In this document: positions 57,084 through 64,000 of the stretch, piece by piece
Layout of the letters: every line of letters begins with the position of its first letter
Position numbering within the stretch: position 1 is the first letter of the stretch
Assembly (NCBI RefSeq): GCF_901709675.1
Contig: NC_051103.1
Location: 915,501-979,500 of the forward strand
Reading direction: 5' to 3'
Length of the DNA stretch: 64,000 bases
Source of the DNA: Syngnathus acus
Lineage: Eukaryota; Chordata; Actinopteri; Syngnathiformes; Syngnathidae
Notes under the pieces: generated by a model
What the model was told of the DNA's origin: nothing
The model's input: only the letters and a program-made list of their open reading frames with translations
The model's database searches: none
Program-made: the position numbers and the translations under genes

Positions 57084-60000
57084 CTGCTCCTCACTTCAAG
57101 GAACACGGACTTGAGCAGATCCGCCGCGCTGTGCTTCGTTGCGACGTGGCTTGACGGACGCACCCCCCACCACGCCGTGGAGTTAGCTGGGTTTCGGCTA
57201 ATGCGTGCAGATCGCAGCGCGGAGCTCACCGGAAAATCAAAGGGAGGTGGTATCTGTTTCTGTATTAATGAACGTTGGTGTACTGATGTCACGGTGTCGA
57301 AAGAGTCTTGCAGCGCTCTCCTAGAAACACTTTTCATAAACTGCCGGCCGTTCTATTCACCATGGGAGTTCTCCTCGATCGTCATGGCGGCTGCTTACAT
57401 TCCGCCACACACACATGCGAGTGAAGCCACGTAGATGCTGGCTGACCAGGTGACAGACATGGAGAAACCTCTACCAAATTCACAAATCATTGTTCTGGGT
57501 GATTTTAACTGGGCGAACCTCGCACACGAACTCCCCAAATACAGACAGCACATAACGTGTCCCACCAGAGGGGCACAGACACTGGGCCACTGCTACACCG
57601 TAATTAAGGATGCACACCACTCTGTGGCTCGTGCAGCTTTAGGACTCTCAGACCACTGTCTAGTTCATCTGATCCCGGCCTACAGGCAGAAATTAAAGAC
57701 TTCTAAGCCTGTGGTGAGGACTGTGAGGAAGTGGACAGTGGAGTCTAGGCAGGACCTCCAAGCCTGCTTTGTCTGCACCGATTGGGGAGTTTTTGAAGCT
57801 GCAACTTCAGACCTGCATGAACTCACCGACACTGTCACATCATACATCAGTTTTTGTGAGGATCTGTGTGTGGAGACCAAGACCTTCTGCATGTACAAGA
57901 ACGACAAACCTTGGTTTACACCGAACCTCAGGAGGCTGCGCAAAGTCAAGATCACCAACTGATTCCCGAGCGCGGCACCGCTGCTGCTCACTGCTCCCCT
58001 CTCCCCCAGGGGATGGATTAAAATCACACGGGGATGGGTTAAATGCAGAGGACAAATTTCACCACACCCAGGTGTGTGTGTGACGATCATTGGGACTTTA
58101 ATCTTTAATCAAGGAGGAGGCCTACAGGAGCGGCGACCGGGACCTGTTCAAGCAGACCAGAAACACACTGAACCGAGAGGTCAGGAAAGCCAGCAAGTGT
58201 TACGGGGAGAGCCTGGAGAGACACCTCTCTGCCAATCCTGATCCCTCAACAGTGTGGAAAGGTCTGCAGAGCATCACGGCTTCAAGAAACGAACCCCCTG
58301 TCCTGTGGAGAGCCCAAGGCTTGCAAACCAGCTAAACAGGTTCTACTGTAGGTTTGATTGGTCCTCCCACACTACAGGACCTCCTGCAGCACAATCAACA
58401 TACTCACCTCCCCCCACAACCGCTCTGTCCACACCTCCATCACCGTTGTCACCTACTCTTTCTCTTGCAGAGGCCGCGCCCGCACTCCAGATCCGCGAGG
58501 AGGAAGTGCGGCAGATGTTCCGGGGACCAAAGATCAGGAAGGCACTGGGCCCAGACGCCATGTCACCGTCCTGCTTGAAAGTCTGTGCTGAACAGCTGGC
58601 ACCCACCTTTGCACGGATCTTCAACCGTTCCCTTGAGCTGTGTGAGGTGCCCTCGTGCTTCAAGAGCTCCACCATCGTTCCGGTGGCCAAGAAGCCCGCC
58701 ATCACAGGTTTGAATGACTATAGACCTGTCGCTCTGACATCTGTGGTCATGAAATCTTTGGAGAGGTTAGTGTTGAACCACCTGAAGGATGTCACGGGCC
58801 CCCTGCTTGACCCCCTCCAGTTTGCCTACCGGGCAAACAGGTCGGTGGATGATGCGGTCAACATGGGACTGCACTACATCCTGCACCACCTGCACACCCC
58901 AGGAACGTACGCCAGGATCCTGTTTGTGGACTTCAGCTCGGCGTTCAACACCATCGCTCCTGGCATCCTCCAACAGAAGCTCATCCAGCTCGCGGTGCCT
59001 GCCTCCACCTGTCAGTGGATCACCAGCTTCCTGGCCAACAGTGTGAGGCTGGGGAGCATCACATCCGACACCCGGACCACCAATACTGGCGCCCCTCAGG
59101 GGTGCGTCCTCTCCCCACTGCTCTTCTCTCTCTACACCAACAATTTCTCCTCAGGTGACTCTCCTGTGAAGCTCCTGAAGTATGCGGACGACACCACTCT
59201 CATCGGACTGATCCGGGACGGTGACGAGACTGCGTACAGACAGGAGGTGGAGCGGCCGGTCCACGAGCAGCCAAAACCACCTGGAGCTGAACCCGCTCAA
59301 GACCGTGGAGATGACAGTGGACTTCAGGCGAGACCCTTCACCACTTTCACCCCTCACTATCCGCAGTAATACTATTCTCTCCACAGACACCTTCAAGTTC
59401 CTGGGAACCACAATCTCTCGGGACCTGAAATGGACCGGCCACATAGACTCTGTCCGGAAGAAGGCCCAGCAGAGGCTGTACTTCCCGAGACAGCTCAAGA
59501 AGTTCAACCTGCTGCGGGAAGACCTTCTACACTGCCGTCATCCAGTCTGTCCTCTGCACCTCCATCACTGTCTGGTTTGGATCGGCCTCCTAACAAGACA
59601 AGCACAGACTGCAACAGACAGTCAGGACTGCAGAAAAGATCATTGGAATCAACCTCCCATCTATCCAAGACTTGTACCTGTCCAGGACCAGGAAACGTGC
59701 AAGTAACATCTCTATAGACCCTTCTCACCCAGATTGCAGTCTGTTTGAACTACTCCCCTCCGGACGGCGTTATAGAGCTCTGTACGCCCAAACCAGCAGA
59801 CACAGAGACAGCTTCTTCCCCCAGGTTGTTGCTCTGATGAACTCACACCACTCTTAGAGTCTCAGAGTCATTGCTGTGCAATAACATCCCGCTCTCCACA
59901 CCTTTTTTTGAATTGTCTACACTATTTGTACTGTGTCCTCTCTGCATCCATTGCAGCCTGGTCATCCTGGAAGAGGGACCCTCCCATCTGTGGTCTCTTC

Positions 60001-60195
60001 TCAAGGTTTCTCATTTGCCCTAGTTGGAGTTTTGAGTTTTTCGTTGCCCTCCTGGGAGAATATTTGTCATTTTTCACACGTCCTGAGTGTTGTTAGTTAC
60101 CAAAATGTTGAACAGAGGCTGTGATGTACCGAAGTCAAATTCCTTGTTTGGCACGCTCAAACATGGCAAATAAAAATTCTTGAATCTTGAACCTT
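57084..60195 (+). mobile_element. L2/CR1-like LINE, third copy, with SINE insert
   Basis: It is 5'-truncated at the endonuclease ([20 protein letters not shown]) and ends TTGAATCTTGAA. Defects include a stop near 57432, the SINE at 57951-58109, frameshifts near 58270 and 59265, and a deletion near 59510. RT motifs [20 protein letters not shown] and KYADDTT are still readable. Its 3' region has about 140 bp (CTGGAAGAGGGACCCTC) lacking in the copy at 14602. Confidence 0.9.
57951..58109 (+). mobile_element. 5'-truncated SINE inside the LINE
   Basis: It starts at ATCACCAACTGATTCCCG and ends GGGACTTTAATCTTTAATC. TCAAG occurs on both sides (CAAAGTCAAG and AATCAAGGAG), and the intact LINE reads AAAGTCAAGGAGGAGG. 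Confidence 0.88.
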
Positions 60196-61129
60196 TACTG
60201 TTCACAAGCACAATCACAAGTACAAGTCATCTTCATCCATAAGCACATCAGTCTTTCCTTGTTAAAACACAGCAGCCCTTCAAAACAAAATGTGCTCCAT
60301 CAACTTTTAGTTTCTTAATAGACAATGATGGTATTTATTTACATATTGAAACACACGTCCACCTCCTTCAATGTTACACGTGAATGCACATACAGAGAGA
60401 AGTTTTATTCATTTTGATCAGGCTGCATGAAGCAAAATATAAAGGTGAATGTAATTCTCATTAATGGAATAAATTACTCCTTTTGACCAGCAGGAGGGGT
60501 TGTGTGCACCTGAAGCCTCGAGAAATGAACCTATTTGCAAACCGTTTGGTGGGAAAGCCTCAAATCCCAAGTGTGCCAGTTTCTTCACTAAAGAGACGAG
60601 AGTTCTTTGTTACAGATGTTTACTGTGATCTTAATTCATTGACATCACAGCCACACCGTAGAACTGGTGACAACACATATTTTGGCCTGCCAGTGAACAA
60701 CCGGGTACTTTACTGTTTTGACTTAGTAGCTTCGCGATGACGCATCCTAGGTCGGCCCTTAACTATTGCGCTGTTGCATCACGTCACCTTCCCGCTTCTT
60801 TCCCGGAAACAGGAAGTGCCCTCGAAGTCTAACTTACCACCGGTTTCTATCGCAACTTAATATCAACAAGACAGTGCTACAAACTATATACAAATAACAA
60901 GGAACAAAAATAAATTCACACAAAAATAATTTGCACACCATGCAAAACTTGAAGCTTCGCCAGAGCCACAACAGCTCCGCCCAGCGGCGAAAGACACAAC
61001 TGCTTCGACTTCGGCAGTTACACCAAGGAAGCCTCATGTGTCCGTCACTACTCAAAAGCGTTCAGTGTGTCACAGCACTGTAGACCTAAACTCCGTGTGC
61101 GTACTACTGCGCAAAAGTTTTGTTTTAAA
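60196..61129. other. No confident gene
   Basis: An 85-codon plus frame at 60483-60740 has no recognised domain. Around 60750-60830, GC-rich sequence with CCGGAA motifs on both strands (TTTCCCGGAAACAGGAAG) looks promoter-like, but no transcript can be assigned. Confidence 0.35.
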
Positions 61130-61205
61130 CAGAAAGAACGCAATCCCCCACTAGCAGAAATTATGGAGTCGAGATTCCCACATTTGGGGAATTCACAGGG
61201 GTCAG
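61130..61205 (-). pseudogene. U1 snRNA 3' half
   Basis: The minus strand runs from CTGACCCCTG through CCCCAAATGTGGGAA and ATAATTTCTG to the end, with GCGC missing from the last stem. A 3'-box-like GTTTAAAACAAAA follows. The 5' half is absent. Confidence 0.8.
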
Positions 61206-61236
61206 TATGTGGCATTAGCATCAGTTGATACATGCA

Positions 61237-61253
61237 ACCGTAACTTGAATTGG
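61237..61253 (+). promoter_or_regulatory. PSE-like element upstream of U2
   Basis: ACCGTAACTTGAATTGG, ending 43 bp before U2, the same spacing as at U5. Confidence 0.6.
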
Positions 61254-61296
61254 TAGTCTCTTTATTTAAGTCGTTGCCTCAGAGCCATTTCGGGTT

Positions 61297-61486
61297 ATCG
61301 CTTCTCGGCCTTTTGGCTAAGATCAAGTGTAGTATCTGTTCTTATCAGTTTAATAGCTGATACGTCCCCCATCTGGGGACCACATATTTAATTGATTTAC
61401 TTGGAATAGGGATTTGGAAAAGGGGCTTGCCCCGTCCACTCCACGCATCGACTTGATATAGCAGTATCTCCAGGCACGGTGCACCC
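61297..61486 (+). ncRNA. RNU2: U2 spliceosomal snRNA, divergent
   Basis: The first 58 bases, including the branch-point-pairing GTGTAGTATCTG, equal vertebrate U2. From then on it differs, but in pairs: stem IIb is GTCCCC/GGGGAC where human U2 has GTCCTC/GAGGAC. Stem III has GGGGC/GCCCC for GGAGC/GCTCC, and stem IV has GATA/TATC for GGTA/TACC. The Sm region reads ATTTACTTGG instead of ATTTTTGG. A 3'-box-like AGTTCAATATGTAAGAA follows at about 61508. The human comparison is from memory. It is either a variant U2 under selection or a pseudogene with a good fold. Confidence 0.9.
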
Positions 61487-61758
61487 CCTCTCCTGGTCAA
61501 ATCAACAGTTCAATATGTAAGAAAACCATTTCAATCCATTCGCTTCATTCTTACAGGGTTAAGCTGTCAATTATGACTTGATGGGGTCTGATCTAAATGT
61601 AAGACGTTTCGGCTTGAGAGGCAGCAAGAATTTACGTAACCGTTCTAAAATATAATTAAAATGTGTTTCTTTGCTTGAGATTTTCCTATCATTGTTTCAA
61701 GAATTTTAATTACAATTCTTATTCTCAAATTTTCAAGAAAATGTCGTTTTCAAAACTT

Positions 61759-62127
61759 CCATCCATCCATCCATTTTCTGAACCGCTTAGTCCCCACGGG
61801 GGTCGCGGGAGTGCTGGAGCCTATCCCAGCCGTCATCGGGCAGTAGGCGGGGGACACCCTGAACCGGTTGCCAGCCGATCGCAGGGCACACAGAGACAAA
61901 CAACCATTTGCACTCGCACTCACACCTAGGGACAATTTGGAGTCGCCAATCGGCCTACCAAGCATGTTTTTGGGACGTGGGAGGAAACCGGAGTGCCCGG
62001 AGAAAACCCACGCGGGCCCGGGGAGAACATGCAAACTCCACACAGGGAGGGCCGGAGGTGGAATCGAACCCGCACCCTCCTAACTGTGAGGCGGACGTGC
62101 TACCCAGTGCATCACCGAGCTGCCCTG
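61759..62127 (-). mobile_element. SINE with tRNA-like head and (ATGG)n tail
   Basis: The (CCAT)n end is at the left. The tRNA-like head lies at the right (minus: GGGTAGCACGTCCGCCTCAC, B box GGGTTCGATTCC). The body is the widespread fish sequence with TGGAGCCTATCCCAGC. Head-only copies are at 24916 and 35580, and a headless one is at 33452. Confidence 0.85.
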
Positions 62128-62476
62128 GAGGTTTTCAATAAATACAAATTCATAGTTTTAGGGTTCTCAGGTTAAAAGAGGCAATGCGTGATGGGCATGT
62201 TTTTGCAGATATATTATTTCACTTTATTTTGTTGGGTTGCTGCCATCACCACTAGATGGCGACTCTAAGAAAAAGGAGGTGAACAAAGGCGCGGGTGTAG
62301 GGGCAATTAAGGGTAGGAAAAGAAGCAAAGCATGATGGTCGTCTTTTTTAATCTATTTTTTACTTAATTTATCATGCTTTGGTTTTGTAATGACTAAAGG
62401 TACTATATAAAAAGTTCTACAAATCCTGTTTCATCCACTGAGTGTGTATGTGTGCCACACGTTTGGCGAAATTAAG

Positions 62477-62493
62477 CCCGTGACTGAAGATGG
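62477..62493 (+). promoter_or_regulatory. PSE-like element upstream of U1
   Basis: CCCGTGACTGAAGATGG, ending 37 bp before U1. Confidence 0.5.
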
Positions 62494-62530
62494 CGTGTGC
62501 GGTAAAGACGGCGGCCGGGTAACTGATCCA

Positions 62531-62694
62531 ATTCATACCTGGCAGGGGAGACGCCGTGATCAAGAAGGTGGTTCACCCAGGGAGAGGCTCAGCCATTACA
62601 CTCCGGTTGTGCTGACCTCTGCGAATTCTCCGAATGTGGGAATCTCGACTGCATAATTTCTGGTAGTGGGGGACTGCGTCCGCGCTCTCCCCTG
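62531..62694 (+). ncRNA. RNU1: U1 spliceosomal snRNA, variant or pseudogene
   Basis: Exactly 164 nt, the canonical U1 length. All four stem-loop regions are recognisable (GGCAGGGGAG, ACTCCGG, CGAATGTGGG, GACTGCG to CCCCTG). Changes fall at key places: the 5' end is ATTCATACCTG instead of ATACTTACCTG, and loop I has CAAGAAG for CACGAAG. Loop II has ATTACACTCC for ATTGCACTCC, and the Sm site reads AATTTCTGG for AATTTGTGG. A 3'-box-like GTTTAAAGCAAAAAG is at 62703-62717. Canonical sequences are from memory. U1 recognises 5' splice sites; these changes would alter or abolish that. Confidence 0.88.
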
Positions 62695-62781
62695 GTTTTA
62701 CTGTTTAAAGCAAAAAGTAAGCGCAGTAGTACGCACATGGAGTTTAGGTGCTGTCACACACTGAACGGTTTTGAGCATGTT

Positions 62782-63453
62782 CAGAATCAGAATCAGAATC
62801 AGAATCAGCTTTATTGTCAATTTCTTCATGCTAGGACACACAAAGAAACCGAAATACCGTTCCCCCTATCCCACGGTGACGAGACACAGCACACGATTAA
62901 CACACAAGTAAAACAACGGGGAGAGAGTTCAGGACCCCAACAGCCCGGAGATCACAAACTTCGCCAGTGGCGAGCAGTGCTGGCATCCCACAACAAAGTC
63001 CCGGCACCATTCTTCACGGATGTAGACGCACAGTCCACCTCCACGCGATGTTCCCCCTCGTACAATGGCCCGGTCCGCCCGATAGCGCGCCATCCGCTCC
63101 AGACGCACAGCAGCTACGCACTGTCCGGTCCGCAGAACTCAGCAGGCATGTTGATGTCCAGCGATCGAACGTCCGCCAGAAGAATGGAAGGCACGGACGG
63201 GCGAGCTGGGGTGGCCGCCAGCCAGGCCCGGACGCCCAACCGGGGGAAGAATAGCAGGCGAGTCCGGCGACGCTCCAGGACGGCGCAGACCGAGCGCCTT
63301 TAATGTCCCCGCTTCAAAGTTCAGGTCGCCACAAAACTCGCTTTCGCCGATGTCGAGCAGAACCAGCCCGCCGCACTTGAAGCACAACCCGGTACGACGA
63401 GACGAACACACAAAACTGGCGGACAAACCCACATTAAACGACAAAACAAAACA
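62782..63453 (-). mobile_element. Retroposed element with (GATTCTG)-type tail, 672 bp
   Basis: Flanked by CATGTT at 62776-62781 and 63454-63459, inside the U1 downstream flank. The tail (CAGAAT)n with AGCTTTATTGTCAA is the minus-strand form of the common fish 3' end ACAATAAAGCTGATTCTG. A 105-codon minus frame (63456-63139) has Cys-rich LCFKCGG but no known domain. Confidence 0.8.
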
Positions 63454-63545
63454 CATGTTATTAATTGTACTCTGGAACTGTGCATTTGCTTGCTAAACTG
63501 TATGTAACAAATTAGTAAATGCAAAATACTATGTAATTACCACTA

Positions 63546-63640
63546 GTGATGTGCATTCCAGTTCTTTTAGGTGAACTGAATCCTTAGAATCAGTTCACTC
63601 AAAGGATTCGTTCAAACGAATCGTTCAATGAATCTCTCTC

Positions 63641-63686
<46 letters not shown>

Positions 63687-64000
63687 GATACGGCTTTTTT
63701 TTAAAAAAATTTTATAACATCCAGTGGCAACAACCCATACACATCAAACAATACAACTACAGAACCTATATATAATAATAATTGGCTCGGGTAATTGACA
63801 CATTTCTTTCTATAATACAACACCTACACACTGATCCGTTGGCAACAGTCTCTCACCCGGTCGTGAACGAGAAGTTGCGTCACTTATTTGTTCGTGAACG
63901 GGAAATTACGTCACTGACTCGTAAAGTCCCTCCTCCATCTAACGCTCGCTGGCGCTGCTGATTGGTCGTTCGCGAAGATTCACGAGTGAGTGACAGACAG
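63546..64000. other. Low-complexity and unclassified repeat
   Basis: TAGTGATGTGCATTCCAGTT begins a common fish repeat with multiple GAATC/GATTC motifs. A 30-base poly-C tract (63642-63671) and a (CA)n run follow. Nothing coding. Confidence 0.5.

Noticed and set aside
60483-60740. 85-codon frame as a possible small gene
   Set aside because: No recognised family, no splice or polyadenylation context, and not repeated. Left as unassigned.
62737-63303. 188-codon plus frame
   Set aside because: Runs from the U1 flank into the retroposed element and has a translated tail repeat (NQNQNQ); not a gene.

Overview
The window is repeat-rich vertebrate DNA, almost certainly from a teleost fish. The evidence is fish-type non-LTR retrotransposons with (TCAA)n, (ATT)n or TTGAATC-type tails, tRNA-derived SINEs, several hAT families with 8-bp target duplications, tandem nuclear tRNA genes, spliceosomal snRNA genes with short upstream elements, and a C2H2 zinc-finger gene of the type expanded in percomorphs. 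A pipefish or seahorse relative would fit the zinc-finger and HMG-box types, but that is inference. No bacterial or viral operon is present.

Layout. Positions 35-682 (minus strand) hold the last four exons of a TCF/LEF-like HMG-box gene. Next to it is a PIF1/Helitron-type helicase fragment split by a 3.97-kb hAT transposon (1445-5414, perfect 8-bp target duplication). The dominant structure is a giant inverted duplication. About 4947-19588 reappears in reverse complement at about 34563-46563, and further matching pieces lie inside it (25390-27191 against 33985-34600). The right arm stops exactly at a run of 200 N. Both arms carry the same nested cargo: a hAT MITE with a mariner-type MITE inside it, a SINE, a tandem duplication with tRNA-Thr, a broken zinc-finger gene, a solo LTR, a BEL/Pao-like gag piece and tRNA-Ser. 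The left arm alone carries an apparently intact L2/CR1-like LINE (14602-17560), a second broken LINE split by a 1.57-kb LTR (19589 to about 24480), and a solo LTR (25943-26326).

The centre of the palindrome (27.2-34 kb) contains a hAT copy with a LINE tail inserted in it, a Tc1-like element with a hAT MITE inserted in it, a small tRNA-Gln group, a LINE tail with an 801-bp retroposed insert, and several tRNA-Val derivatives.

Right of the gap (46764-64000) lie a helicase-associated fragment, a BED-finger hAT element, and a tRNA array (Met-type minus; Arg- and Lys-type plus) with a minisatellite between the genes. A Rex1-like LINE, a Ty3/gypsy remnant with its 3' LTR, and a third L2-like LINE interrupted by a SINE follow. 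The most interesting part is a spliceosomal snRNA cluster: U5 (56677), U2 (61297) and U1 (62531). Each has a similar 17-bp element about 40 bp upstream, and two extra 3' fragments of U1 lie nearby.

The likely functional genes are the tRNAs and snRNAs, and possibly the HMG-box gene. The other coding sequence is mobile-element or pseudogene material.
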